Notes: a model not told the origin generated them from the letters alone. 64,000 nt of DNA from Streptomyces eurythermus (GCF_014649115.1 NZ_BMSK01000018.1:12713-76712), one strand, 5' to 3'. Positions 8,520 through 16,403 are shown, counted from the first letter of the stretch. Numbers and translations: made by a program.

Positions 8520-9251
8520 ATGGCGATCAGAGCCGTCGTCTGGGACGTGGACGACACCCTCTTCGACTACACGAGCGCGGACCGGGAGGGCATGCGGGCC
8601 CATCTGCTGGCCGAGGGGCTGCTCGGCGCGCACGGCGGCGTGGAACGGGCCCTGCTGCGCTGGCGGGAGATCACCGACGTCCAGTGGGCCCGGTTCTCCG
8701 CCGGAGAGGTGGACTTCGTCACACAGCGACGCGACCGCACCCGCGTCTTCCTGGGGCGGGACCTGACCGACGCCGAGGCCGACGCCTGGTTCGAGCGCTA
8801 TCTGGCCCACTACGAGGCCGCCTGGAGCCTGTTCCCGGACGTCCTGCCCGTCCTGGACGCCCTCGCGGCCGGCTACCGGCATGCGGTGCTCTCCAACTCC
8901 AGTCTCACGGTCCAGGAGCACAAGCTGCGCACCCTCGGCCTCCTCGACCGCTTCGAATCCGTCCTGTGCGCCGCCGAGCTGGGCGTCTCCAAGCCGCAGG
9001 CCGGCGCCTTCCACGCGGCCTGCGAGGCGCTGGGGCTGCCCCCGCACGAGGTGGCCTACGTCGGCGACCACCCGGAGATCGACGGCAGGGGCGCCGCCGA
9101 GGCCGGGCTGCTGTCCGTGTGGATCGACCGCGGAACCGTCCTCGTACGGCCCGCCGGACAGCCCGTCGCGCACCGGATCTCGACCCTCGCCGAACTCCCG
9201 GCGCTCGTCCGCGCCGATACCCGTTTTGGAGCCCCGTCCACCTTCGGGTAA
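8520..9251 (+). CDS. HAD-superfamily hydrolase
   Basis: A 243-residue HAD phosphatase with all four motifs: I DVDDTLFDYTS (nucleophile and acid/base Asp), II LSNSS, III Lys in GVSKPQ, and IV GDHPEIDGRGA. The cap is helical (C1 type), as in phosphoglycolate or YjjG-type nucleotide phosphatases. ATG at 8520 begins directly at the first beta strand; upstream in-frame codons give an atypical proline-rich extension. It lies alone between the gltX terminator and the tRNA array. The substrate is undetermined. Confidence 0.9.
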   Translation: MAIRAVVWDVDDTLFDYTSADREGMRAHLLAEGLLGAHGGVERALLRWREITDVQWARFSAGEVDFVTQRRDRTRVFLGRDLTDAEADAWFERYLAHYEAAWSLFPDVLPVLDALAAGYRHAVLSNSSLTVQEHKLRTLGLLDRFESVLCAAELGVSKPQAGAFHAACEALGLPPHEVAYVGDHPEIDGRGAAEAGLLSVWIDRGTVLVRPAGQPVAHRISTLAELPALVRADTRFGAPSTFG

Positions 9252-9344
9252 TGTTCTTTCTGCGCCGAGGGGCGCGGGCCGAAAGGCCGAAGCCCCGAGG
9301 AGCAAGCTAGAACGAGATCCCCTCCACAGGGGCTTGAGTTCCAG

Positions 9345-9416
9345 TGGCCTATGGTGTAATTGGCAGCACGACTGATTCTGGTTCAGTTAGTCTTGGTTCG
9401 AGTCCAGGTAGGCCAG
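9345..9416 (+). tRNA. tRNA-Gln (CTG), copy 1
   Basis: A 72-nt cloverleaf: acceptor TGGCCTA pairs with TAGGCCA, anticodon CTG at 9378-9380, T-loop GGTTCGAGTCC, discriminator G. No encoded CCA. First of five tRNAs. Confidence 0.97.
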
Positions 9417-9437
9417 CTCGCAGAGCTTATCTGCAAA

Positions 9438-9510
9438 GCCCCCGTTGTGTAGCGGCCTAGCACGCTGCCCTCTCAAGGCAGTAGCGCCGGTTCGAATCCG
9501 GTCGGGGGTA
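9438..9510 (+). tRNA. tRNA-Glu (CTC), copy 1
   Basis: A 73-nt cloverleaf: acceptor GCCCCCG with CGGGGGT (terminal G-U), anticodon CTC at 9472-9474, T-arm GGTTCGAATCC, no CCA. The anticodon stem is CTGCC/GGCAG, unlike the CCGCC/GGCGG of the other two Glu copies. Confidence 0.97.
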
Positions 9511-9539
9511 CTGATCTCGATCTTGTCGGGATCGCTAGG

Positions 9540-9612
9540 GCCCCCGTTGTGTAGCGGCCTAGCACGCCGCCCTCTCAAGGCGGTAGCGCCGGTTCGAATC
9601 CGGTCGGGGGTA
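9540..9612 (+). tRNA. tRNA-Glu (CTC), copy 2
   Basis: A 73-nt cloverleaf with acceptor GCCCCCG/CGGGGGT, anticodon CTC at 9574-9576 and anticodon stem CCGCC/GGCGG; no CCA. The spacer from copy 1 is 29 nt. Confidence 0.97.
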
Positions 9613-9633
9613 CTGACTGGTCTAAACCATCAT

Positions 9634-9705
9634 TGGTCTATGGTGTAATTGGCAGCACGACTGATTCTGGTTCAGTTAGTCTTGGTTCGAGTCCAGGTAG
9701 ACCAG
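9634..9705 (+). tRNA. tRNA-Gln (CTG), copy 2
   Basis: A 72-nt cloverleaf, anticodon CTG at 9667-9669. Identical to copy 1 except for one acceptor pair: TGGTCTA with TAGACCA instead of TGGCCTA with TAGGCCA, a compensated C-G to U-A change. No CCA. Confidence 0.97.
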
Positions 9706-9748
9706 CTCGGATCTGCGGCGTTGCACTGCAAACGCTTGTAAGATCCAC

Positions 9749-9821
9749 GCCCCCGTTGTGTAGCGGCCTAGCACGCCGCCCTCTCAAGGCGGTAGCGCCG
9801 GTTCGAATCCGGTCGGGGGTA
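9749..9821 (+). tRNA. tRNA-Glu (CTC), copy 3
   Basis: A 73-nt cloverleaf identical to Glu copy 2; anticodon CTC at 9783-9785; no CCA. Last gene of the array, 9 nt before the terminator. Confidence 0.97.
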
Positions 9822-9830
9822 CGCACAGGG

Positions 9831-9858
9831 AAGGCCCTCCACCTCGGTGGAGGGCCTT
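9831..9858. terminator. Bidirectional terminator after the tRNA array
   Basis: AAGGCCCTCCACC (9831-9843) pairs perfectly with GGTGGAGGGCCTT (9846-9858). It lies between the tRNA array and the convergent MerR gene that ends at 9881, so it can serve both. Confidence 0.85.
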
Positions 9859-9880
9859 CGCCGTATCTCCGGCCCGCGGC

Positions 9881-10525
9881 TCACTCGAAGCCGTACCGCC
9901 GTGCCGTCTCCTCCTCCTGGGCCAGCCGGTGCAGGGCCCGGAGCAGCGGCTCGTTGAGGATCGCCGCGAGGACCGCGGTCTCGATCCGCTCCGCCTCCGA
10001 CGGCTGGGCCTCCAGGTTGTCCAGGTCCAGGACGGCCGTGCGGTGCATCAACTCCGCGTACGGCGCGAGCCGTTCCGCCCCCCAGTCGTAGCCGAGCCGG
10101 CGCAGCGCGGCCACCGCCACCACCAGTGAGCGGTAGGCGGGGGAGATGGTCGTGAGCAGCTTGGCGTTCTGCCAGCCCAGCCGGTCCAGGAGCGCGGCGA
10201 CCTCCCGGTGCGCGGCCCGGACGTACTCGTCGTCCTCGTCCGGCTCCGGCACCTGCGGCAGCGCCCACAGGGCCGCGCCCAGCCGGATGGACCGGCCCAG
10301 GGAGTCGTCGTCCACGTGCCCCAGGACCTCGCGCACGGTCGACACCGGCAGCCGGCCCACCTGGATCATCGCCCGCACCAGGCGCAGCCGGCGCAGATGT
10401 TCCTCGCCGTACTCGGCCGTCGTGGCGTTGATCTGGCGGCCGGGCGGCAACAGCCCTTCGCGCAGGTAGTACTTGATCGTCGCGGTGGACACACCGCTGT
10501 GTCTGCTCAGCTCGGCAAGTCGCAT
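9881..10525 (-). CDS. MerR-family transcriptional regulator
   Basis: A 214-residue regulator with a MerR winged-helix domain at the N-terminus (MRLAELSRHSGVSTATIKYYLREGLLPPGR, split into helix-turn-helix and wing; then ATTAEYGEEHLRRLRLVRAM). The C-terminal 130 residues form a helical effector domain with no cysteines, so metal sensing is unlikely. The gene is divergent from the DUF4188 gene at 10606 with a symmetric candidate operator between them, so it probably controls both. The effector is unknown. Confidence 0.9.
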   Translation of the reverse strand: MRLAELSRHSGVSTATIKYYLREGLLPPGRQINATTAEYGEEHLRRLRLVRAMIQVGRLPVSTVREVLGHVDDDSLGRSIRLGAALWALPQVPEPDEDDEYVRAAHREVAALLDRLGWQNAKLLTTISPAYRSLVVAVAALRRLGYDWGAERLAPYAELMHRTAVLDLDNLEAQPSEAERIETAVLAAILNEPLLRALHRLAQEEETARRYGFE

Positions 10526-10540
10526 CCCTTGCGCCCCTTC

Positions 10541-10580
10541 TTGGATAGCGGCACTATCTAAGCAGCGGCCCTTGGATAGC
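10541..10580. promoter_or_regulatory. Candidate MerR operator in the divergent promoter
   Basis: TTGGATAG (10541-10548), 5-nt spacer, CTATCTAA (10554-10561) form an inverted repeat with one mismatch, 16 nt upstream of the MerR start. A third half-site CTTGGATAGC lies at 10571-10580. Symmetric sites of this size in MerR promoters usually sit in a long -35/-10 spacer. Confidence 0.65.
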
Positions 10581-10605
10581 GCCGCTCACCAATGAGGGGG
10601 AAGTC

Positions 10606-11103
10606 ATGGTGTCCCGTACCACCGCCGACGCGCGGGGCGAGGTCGTCGTCCTGCTGATCGGCATGCGCGTCAACCGTTTCCTGGCCGTGCGGCTGTGGCT
10701 GCCCGTGATGCTGGGGATGTTCCGCATGTTGCGGGAACTGGAGAAGGACCCCGCGCGGGGCCTGCTGACCAAGGTGCTGCTGACGGCGTCACCGCGGACG
10801 TACTACGTCGTGCAGTACTGGGAGTCGAAGGAGAAGCTGTACGCCTACGCGACGGCGCCGGACGCGTTCCACCACAAGGCGTGGACGCGGCTCAACCGCC
10901 TGGAGCGGGCCGGGAGGCTGCGCGGGCAGGTGGGGATATGGCACGAGACGTACGTCGTGCCGGAGGGGTCCTACGAGGCGGTCTACGGCGACATGCCGGC
11001 GTTCGGGCTGGCCGCCGCGCACGGTCAGGTTCCGCTGGAGAAGCGGGGCCGTTATGCCAGGGACCGGTTCGCCCACCGGTCGGGGGAGGGGGCGGGCGTG
11101 TAG
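10606..11103 (+). CDS. DUF4188 (monooxygenase-like) family protein
   Basis: A 165-residue protein of the DUF4188 family, small ferredoxin-like alpha/beta-barrel relatives of heme- or antibiotic-type monooxygenases. Seen: the hydrophobic opening strand VVVLLIGMRVNRFLAVRLW, LPVMLGMFRMLREL, the central YYVVQYWESKEKLYAYA, HHKAWTRLNR and the closing GQVGIWHETYVV. Function is unproven. ATG at 10606 follows GAGGGGGAAGTC. It is divergent from, and probably regulated by, the MerR gene on the other side of the operator. Confidence 0.85.
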   Translation: MVSRTTADARGEVVVLLIGMRVNRFLAVRLWLPVMLGMFRMLRELEKDPARGLLTKVLLTASPRTYYVVQYWESKEKLYAYATAPDAFHHKAWTRLNRLERAGRLRGQVGIWHETYVVPEGSYEAVYGDMPAFGLAAAHGQVPLEKRGRYARDRFAHRSGEGAGV

Positions 11104-11223
11104 TCGCCCAGGGGGGCAGGGGGTGCCCCTTGAAGTGAAGGGATCGGCCCGCCCCCGGGAAGAACCTGCCGCGGCGTTGAGGCGGCCTTCCTAGGGCGGG
11201 GCGATCCCGTGCGGTCCGTGCTG

Positions 11224-11940
11224 TCAGCCCGAGCGGCGCAGGGCCTCCGAGAGGCGGGCCGCGGCGTCGATGACCGCCTGGGCGTGCATGCGGCCCGGGT
11301 GGCGGGTCAGGCGCTCGATGGGGCCGGAGACGGAGACGGCGGCCACCACGCGGTTGGAGGGCCCGCGCACGGGCGCCGAGACGGACGCGACGCCCGGCTC
11401 GCGCTCACCGATGGACTGGGCCCAGCCGCGCCGCCGTACGCCGGACAGGGCCGTCGCCGTGAAGCGGGCGCCCTGCAGGCCCCGGTGCAGCCGCTCCGGC
11501 TCCTCCCAGGCGAGCAGGATCTGCGCCGAGGAGCCCGCCTTCATGGTGAGCGTGGAGCCGACCGGGACCGTGTCCCGCAGGCCGGAGAGACGTTCCGCCG
11601 CGGCCACACAGATCCGCATGTCACCCTGGCGCCGGTAGAGCTGGGCGCTCTCGCCGGTGACATCACGGAGGTGGGTGAGCACGGGGCCCGCCGTGGCCAG
11701 CAGCCGGTCCTCGCCCGCCGCCGCCGCGAGCTCGGCGAGGCGCGGGCCGAGGATGAACCGGCCCTGCATGTCGCGTGCCACCATGCGGTGGTGTTCCAGG
11801 GCCACGGCCAGGCGGTGGGCCGTGGGTCGTGCCAGTCCGGTCGCTCCGACCAGACCCGCGAGGGTGGCCGGACCGGACTCCAGGGCGCTCAGGACGAGGG
11901 CCGCCTTGTCCAGAACGCCGACGCCGCTACTGTTGTCCAT
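11224..11940 (-). CDS. ndgR: IclR-family regulator NdgR
   Basis: A 238-residue IclR-type regulator. The N-terminal winged helix (ALVLSALESGPATLAGLVG, LARPTAHRLAVALE) is followed by the effector domain ending in VSGPIERLTRHPGRM. Length, sequence start (MDNSSGVGVLDKA) and position divergent from leuC identify NdgR, a Streptomyces regulator of leucine synthesis and of nitrogen-source-dependent growth that is reported to bind the leuC promoter. ATG at 11938-11940 is chosen at the conserved start; an upstream in-frame extension to 12012 runs through the promoter region and is dismissed. Confidence 0.93.
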   Translation of the reverse strand: MDNSSGVGVLDKAALVLSALESGPATLAGLVGATGLARPTAHRLAVALEHHRMVARDMQGRFILGPRLAELAAAAGEDRLLATAGPVLTHLRDVTGESAQLYRRQGDMRICVAAAERLSGLRDTVPVGSTLTMKAGSSAQILLAWEEPERLHRGLQGARFTATALSGVRRRGWAQSIGEREPGVASVSAPVRGPSNRVVAAVSVSGPIERLTRHPGRMHAQAVIDAAARLSEALRRSG

Positions 11941-11957
11941 GCAACGATACTCACGTC

Positions 11958-11968
11958 TCACTCTGTGA
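11958..11968. promoter_or_regulatory. Small palindrome upstream of ndgR, possible IclR-type site
   Basis: TCAC-TCT-GTGA, a perfect 11-bp palindrome 18 nt before the ndgR start, with another TCAC half-site at 11951-11954. It lies in the ndgR-leuC divergent region, where NdgR is expected to bind. Short, so only suggestive. Confidence 0.35.
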
Positions 11969-12146
11969 AACGCAAGTTCAATTTTCCGTGGAACGCGCCA
12001 CCCTGGAACCACACGGCGGCCCGAGGACCAACGGGCCTGGCGGTGGACGCCCTAAATCACGACGTTCAGGGGCCCGGTAAGGGCAGCCACCGCCCCTCAA
12101 GATCTCTAGTTGGGTCGGTGGACGCTTGCCGGCCGGAGGGAAAGCG

Positions 12147-13571
12147 ATGGGTAGGACACTCGCGGAGAAGGTCTGGGACGACCACGTCGTCCGGCGCGCC
12201 GAGGGCGAGCCCGACCTCCTCTACATCGATCTGCACCTGCTGCACGAGGTGACCAGCCCCCAGGCCTTCGACGGCCTGCGCAAGAGCGGCCGGAAGGTCC
12301 GCCGCCTCGACCTCACCATCGCGACCGAGGACCACAACACCCCGACCCTCGACATCGACAAGCCGATCGCCGACCCGGTCTCCCGCGCCCAGCTGGAGAC
12401 CCTGCGCAAGAACTGCGCCGAGTTCGGTGTGCGGCTGCACCCGCTGGGCGACGTCGAGCAGGGCGTCGTCCACGTCGTCGGCCCGCAGCTGGGCCTGACC
12501 CAGCCCGGCACCACGGTCGTCTGCGGCGACTCGCACACCTCCACGCACGGAGCCTTCGGCGCGCTGGCGTTCGGCATCGGCACCTCGCAGGTCGAGCACG
12601 TGCTGGCCACCCAGACGCTGCCCATGGCCCGCCCGAAGACCATGGCCATCACCGTCGAGGGCGAGCTGCCCGACGGCGTGACCGCCAAGGACCTGATCCT
12701 GGCGATCATCGCGAAGATCGGCACCGGCGGCGGCCAGGGCTACATCCTGGAGTACCGCGGCTCCGCCATCGAGAAGCTCTCGATGGAGGCCCGGATGACC
12801 ATCTGCAACATGTCGATCGAGGCCGGTGCCCGCGCCGGCATGATCGCCCCGGACGAGACCACCTTCGAGTACCTCAAGGGCCGCCCGCACGCCCCCGAGG
12901 GCGCCGACTGGGACGCGGCCGTGGCGTACTGGAAGACCCTGCGCACCGACGACGACGCCGTCTTCGACGCCGAGGTGGTCATCGACGCCGCCGAGCTGTC
13001 GCCGTTCGTCACCTGGGGCACCAACCCCGGCCAGGGCGCGCCGCTTTCGGCGTCCGTCCCCGACCCGGCTTCGTACGAAGACGCTTCGGAGCGCCTGGCC
13101 GCCGAAAAGGCCCTGGAATACATGGGGTTGGCGGCCGGACAGCCGCTGCGCTCCATCGACGTGGACACCGTCTTCGTAGGCTCGTGCACCAACGGCCGCA
13201 TCGAGGACCTGCGCGCCGCCGCCGGCATCCTGCGCGGCCGCAAAGTCGCCGACGGCGTACGGATGCTGGTCGTGCCCGGCTCCGCGCGGGTCGGTCTGCA
13301 GGCCGTCTCCGAGGGCCTGGACGTGGTCTTCAAGGAGGCCGGCGCCGAATGGCGGCACGCGGGCTGCTCGATGTGCCTCGGCATGAACCCCGACCAGCTG
13401 GCCCCGGGCGAGCGCTCCGCCTCCACCTCCAACCGCAACTTCGAGGGCCGGCAGGGCAAGGGCGGCCGTACGCACCTGGTGTCGCCGCAGGTCGCGGCCG
13501 CGACCGCCGTCCTGGGCCACCTGGCCTCGCCCGCCGACCTGACCGACGCCCCCGCGCCCGCTGGAGTCTGA
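12147..13571 (+). CDS. leuC: 3-isopropylmalate dehydratase large subunit
   Basis: A 474-residue aconitase-family subunit of the second leucine-pathway enzyme, which isomerises 2- to 3-isopropylmalate with LeuD. Iron-sulfur ligands are visible in VFVGSCTNGRIEDLR and GCSMCLGMNPD; VVCGDSHTSTHGAFGALAFGIG is the family signature. ATG at 12147 has GGAGGG 6 nt upstream; the in-frame GTG-like extension back to 12126 lacks one. Followed after 5 nt by leuD, and divergent from its regulator ndgR. Confidence 0.97.
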   Translation: MGRTLAEKVWDDHVVRRAEGEPDLLYIDLHLLHEVTSPQAFDGLRKSGRKVRRLDLTIATEDHNTPTLDIDKPIADPVSRAQLETLRKNCAEFGVRLHPLGDVEQGVVHVVGPQLGLTQPGTTVVCGDSHTSTHGAFGALAFGIGTSQVEHVLATQTLPMARPKTMAITVEGELPDGVTAKDLILAIIAKIGTGGGQGYILEYRGSAIEKLSMEARMTICNMSIEAGARAGMIAPDETTFEYLKGRPHAPEGADWDAAVAYWKTLRTDDDAVFDAEVVIDAAELSPFVTWGTNPGQGAPLSASVPDPASYEDASERLAAEKALEYMGLAAGQPLRSIDVDTVFVGSCTNGRIEDLRAAAGILRGRKVADGVRMLVVPGSARVGLQAVSEGLDVVFKEAGAEWRHAGCSMCLGMNPDQLAPGERSASTSNRNFEGRQGKGGRTHLVSPQVAAATAVLGHLASPADLTDAPAPAGV

Positions 13572-13576
13572 GAATC

Positions 13577-14170
13577 ATGGAAGCCTTCACCACCCACACC
13601 GGCCGGGCCGTCCCGCTGCGCCGCAGCAACGTCGACACCGACCAGATCATCCCCGCCCACTGGCTCAAGAAGGTCACCCGCGACGGCTTCGAGGACGGGC
13701 TGTTCGAGGCCTGGCGCAAGGACCCCGAGTTCGTGCTCAACCGGCCCGAGCGGCAGGGCGCCACGGTCCTGGTCGCCGGCCCCGACTTCGGCACCGGCTC
13801 CTCGCGCGAGCACGCCGTCTGGGCGCTGCAGAACTACGGCTTCAAGGCCGTGATCTCCGCCCGTTTCGCCGACATCTTCCGCGGCAACTCGCTGAAGAAC
13901 GGTCTGCTCACGGTGGTCCTGGACCAGAAGATCGTGGACGCCCTGTGGGAGCTCACGGAAGCGGACCCGACCGCCGAGGTCACGGTGGACCTCGAGGCGC
14001 GTGAGGTGCGCGCCGAGGGCATCACCGCCTCCTTCGAGCTGGACGAGAACTCGCGCTGGCGGCTGCTGAACGGTCTGGACGACATCTCCATCACGCTGCG
14101 GAACGAGCCGGACATCGCCGCTTACGAGGAGGGGCGCCCCGCCTACAAGCCGCGCACGCTCCAGGTCTGA
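13577..14170 (+). CDS. leuD: 3-isopropylmalate dehydratase small subunit
   Basis: A 197-residue swivel-domain partner of LeuC. Family motifs are RRSNVDTDQIIPAHWLK, GPDFGTGSSREHAVWALQNYG and ISARFADIFRGNSLKNGLL, which contribute the substrate-binding loop and the Ser of GTGSSREH. The 5-nt gap to leuC indicates one operon. Normal length. Confidence 0.97.
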   Translation: MEAFTTHTGRAVPLRRSNVDTDQIIPAHWLKKVTRDGFEDGLFEAWRKDPEFVLNRPERQGATVLVAGPDFGTGSSREHAVWALQNYGFKAVISARFADIFRGNSLKNGLLTVVLDQKIVDALWELTEADPTAEVTVDLEAREVRAEGITASFELDENSRWRLLNGLDDISITLRNEPDIAAYEEGRPAYKPRTLQV

Positions 14171-14433
14171 TCCGGCGGCCGGCCAGGCCCCCACAGGGTC
14201 GGATTTCGGCCACCTCGGCACCCCGTTTGTACCCCCGGTCGCCACGATCGGGGGTACAGCCATGTCTGCCCCCGGGCGCACCGGCCGCACCCTGCGGATT
14301 CTCTCAACTTGCCGTGTTAAGAAGGGCGTTGATTGGGTACGTGAGTGCTGTGTTCGGCTCCTTCGCAAGTGCCTGGAAGGCCAATTGAGGCGGTAGTTAC
14401 CCCCCTGCGCAGGCGACAACTCGCCCCAGATGG

Positions 14434-14439
14434 CACAAT
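14434..14439 (+). promoter_or_regulatory. Possible -10 for a leaderless small gene
   Basis: CACAAT ends 6 nt before the ATG at 14446, the spacing of leaderless Streptomyces genes, and no ribosome site is present. The hexamer deviates from TANNNT at its first base. Confidence 0.4.
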
Positions 14440-14445
14440 CTGTGC

Positions 14446-14676
14446 ATGGAACACGACGGCCAACTCCAGCTCTATACGGCGGTCGCGAACCAACTCAAGG
14501 AAGCGCACGCAAGGGTGCGCGCACTGCAAGTCCCGGAGGGCGTACGGGTGGCGCTGACCCGGAAGCTGCTGGTCATTACGGCCGCGGCCAAGCACGACCT
14601 CGCCGACGCGGCAAGGCGGCTCGATCGGTTCACTGCGGATCTCGACGCGGGTCGGATCCCCGAAGAGGACCGTTGA
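14446..14676 (+). CDS. Small conserved helical protein between leuD and hupS
   Basis: A 76-residue mostly helical protein of unknown function (starts MEHDGQLQLYTAVANQLKEA, ends AGRIPEEDR) with heptad-like spacing of Leu/Val and no cysteines or membrane segment. Its place between leuCD and hupS matches the gene I remember as SCO5555 in S. coelicolor. No ribosome site, and a -10-like hexamer 6 nt upstream suggests a leaderless start. Confidence 0.8.
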   Translation: MEHDGQLQLYTAVANQLKEAHARVRALQVPEGVRVALTRKLLVITAAAKHDLADAARRLDRFTADLDAGRIPEEDR

Positions 14677-14813
14677 AACCGTCCGAGACGGCCGAGTCCG
14701 TTGCGGCACAAGGGTGATAAGCCCGTTTCGTGTTTGATTTGCGGTATATATCTGCCTAACGTGCGAAAAAGCTTGAACACTTTCGTTCTGGCGATGTCTC
14801 CGAAGGGGAAGAC

Positions 14814-15467
14814 GTGAACAAGGCGCAGCTCGTAGAAGCGATTGCCGACAAGTTGGGCGGCCGCCAGCAGGCCGCCGATGCTGTCGATCATGTCCTGGAC
14901 GCCATCGTCCGCGCGGTCGTCGCGGGCGAGCGGGTCTCGGTCACCGGCTTCGGGTCCTTCGAGAAGGTGGACCGCCCCGCCCGTTACGCCCGCAATCCTC
15001 AGACGGGCGAGCGGGTTCGGGTCAAGAAGACCTCCGTGCCGCGTTTCCGCGCCGGTCAGGGCTTCAAGGACCTGGTGAGCGGCTCGAAGAAGCTCCCGCG
15101 CGGTGGCGAGGTCGCCGTGAAGAAGGCGCCGAAGGGCAGCCTGTCCGGCCCGCCGCCCACCATTGCCAAGGCCGCCGGCAAGAAGGCCGCGGCCAAGAAG
15201 ACGACGACGGCCGCGGCGAAGAAGACCACGGCGAAGAAGGCGACGCCGGCGAAGAAGACGACGACGGCCGCCGCGAAGAAGACCACGGCGAAGAAGGCGC
15301 CCGCCGCAAAGAAGACCACGGCGACCGCCAAGACCACCGCGGCCAAGAAGACCACCGCCAAGAAGGCCCCGGCGAAGAAGGTCACCGCGAAGAAGGCCCC
15401 GGCCAAGAAGTCGACGGCCCGCAAGACCACCGCCAAGAAGACGACCGCCCGCAAGGCGACGTCGTAA
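14814..15467 (+). CDS. hupS: HU-family nucleoid protein with lysine-rich tail (HupS)
   Basis: 217 residues. Residues 1-95 are a complete HU fold (NKAQLVEAIADKLGG, VSVTGFGSFEKVDRPARYARN, the DNA-bending arm with GERVRVKKTSVPRFRAG, and the closing helix). Residues 115-217 are a histone-H1-like tail of repeated AAKKTTAKKAP blocks rich in Lys, Ala and Thr. This two-part architecture is that of Streptomyces HupS, which compacts DNA in spores. GTG at 14814 follows GGGGAAGAC. The upstream 130 nt are unusually AT-rich (GGTATATATC near 14743), consistent with a strong promoter. A terminator follows. Confidence 0.95.
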   Translation: MNKAQLVEAIADKLGGRQQAADAVDHVLDAIVRAVVAGERVSVTGFGSFEKVDRPARYARNPQTGERVRVKKTSVPRFRAGQGFKDLVSGSKKLPRGGEVAVKKAPKGSLSGPPPTIAKAAGKKAAAKKTTTAAAKKTTAKKATPAKKTTTAAAKKTTAKKAPAAKKTTATAKTTAAKKTTAKKAPAKKVTAKKAPAKKSTARKTTAKKTTARKATS

Positions 15468-15490
15468 GGCCGCCAGGGCACTCACGCGCC

Positions 15491-15519
15491 GGGCCGGACT
15501 CCCCAGGGGAGCCCGGCCC
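15491..15519. terminator. Bidirectional terminator between hupS and the convergent small gene
   Basis: GGGCCGGACTCCCC (15491-15504) pairs with GGGGAGCCCGGCCC (15506-15519) with one mismatch; the effective loop is formed by breaking the closing pairs. Confidence 0.75.
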
Positions 15520-15538
15520 GCGGCGTGTGCAAGGGCGG

Positions 15539-15742
15539 TTACAGGGTCTGAAGGGTCACGAGGGTGATCCGCGCCGCGTCCCCCTCGCCCTCCGTCTCGA
15601 TCCGCACCCGCTGCCCGGGGCGGAGCAGCAGCAGCCCGCCGGCGTCGAACGCGGCGGCGTCGAAGGGCACGGGGGTGCCGTCGTCGAGGAGCACCTGTCC
15701 GCTGCGGGTCTCCGGGTCGTAGGTGTATGCGGTGGCCTGCAT
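15539..15742 (-). CDS. Small beta-rich protein, cold-shock/OB-like
   Basis: 67 residues (starts MQATAYTYDPETRSGQVLLD). The pattern of short strands, GQVLLDDGTPVPFDAAAF and RPGQRVRIETEGE, resembles a cold-shock-type OB fold whose aromatic RNA-binding residues are reduced, so RNA binding is uncertain. The gene lies 10 nt downstream of cofC and is probably co-transcribed. I recognise it as a frequent small neighbour of cofC in actinobacteria but know no function. Confidence 0.75.
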   Translation of the reverse strand: MQATAYTYDPETRSGQVLLDDGTPVPFDAAAFDAGGLLLLRPGQRVRIETEGEGDAARITLVTLQTL

Positions 15743-15752
15743 GGCCGTCAGC

Positions 15753-16403
15753 CTAGTGGGAATCCCCGGAGCCCGGGATCAGCAGCCCCGCCGCCACCGC
15801 CGCCGTGAACCGGCCCACCCCCAGCGCCAGGGCCGCGCGCAGGTCCGCGCCGGTGTCCACGTCCTGCCGTACCGAATCGACCCCCGCCGGCGCCAGTTCC
15901 GCGGCGCCGGAGGCCCGGTGGCGGGCGCGGGAATCCACGCCGAACGCCGGGCGCAATTCCCGGCCGCCGGTTGCCGCCAGCAAAGTCGTGCCCACCCCGG
16001 CCGCGTCCGGCAGAAAAGCCCGGGGGAATTCCGTGGCGGCGGCCAGCACCCGGGACAGTTCCGCCGGGCGCAGGGCCGGCAGATCGGCGTTCAGGGCCGC
16101 GACGGCGGCACCGGGACGCCGCCGCCGCACGGCCGCCGCGCCATGGGCCAGCGCGGCGTTCAGACCGCCGCCGGGGACGTCCGGGACGATCCGCGCGCCG
16201 AGCGCCGCCAGTTCCCGGCCGGCCAGCTCGTCGTCCGTGACGACCGCCACATCCGGCACCTCCGCGCAGGCCAGCGCCGCGGCCACCGTGTCCTGCGCGA
16301 ACGCCAGCGCCAGCCCCGGGCGCACCCCGTCACCGGCGGTGTCCGCGAGCCTGCTCTTCGCCCGGGCCAGGGGCTTCAGCGGGATGACCAAGGTCCACTG
16401 CAC
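15753..16403 (-). CDS. cofC: 2-phospho-L-lactate / PEP guanylyltransferase (F420 synthesis)
   Basis: A 216-residue nucleotidyltransferase of the CofC/FbiD family that makes the guanylylated lactyl or enolpyruvyl precursor of coenzyme F420. Seen: WTLVIPLKPLARAKSRL (nucleotide-binding signature), VAVVTDDE, GGLNAALAHGAA, ALNADLPAL (metal-binding Asp) and FGVDSRARHRASGA. In actinobacteria FbiD is reported to prefer phosphoenolpyruvate. GTG start at 16401-16403. Divergent from the acyltransferase gene, followed by the small beta-rich gene. The later F420 genes are not in the window. Confidence 0.9.
   Translation of the reverse strand: MQWTLVIPLKPLARAKSRLADTAGDGVRPGLALAFAQDTVAAALACAEVPDVAVVTDDELAGRELAALGARIVPDVPGGGLNAALAHGAAAVRRRRPGAAVAALNADLPALRPAELSRVLAAATEFPRAFLPDAAGVGTTLLAATGGRELRPAFGVDSRARHRASGAAELAPAGVDSVRQDVDTGADLRAALALGVGRFTAAVAAGLLIPGSGDSH

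Noticed and set aside
11941..12012. Longer NdgR N-terminus starting at 12012
   Set aside because: The extension crosses the promoter and palindrome, looks unlike IclR N-termini, and the ATG at 11940 gives the standard 238 residues.
12740..14419. Minus-strand open frame across leuC and leuD
   Set aside because: Both leu genes have family motifs on the plus strand. The opposite frame has no start signal and runs through the intergenic region.
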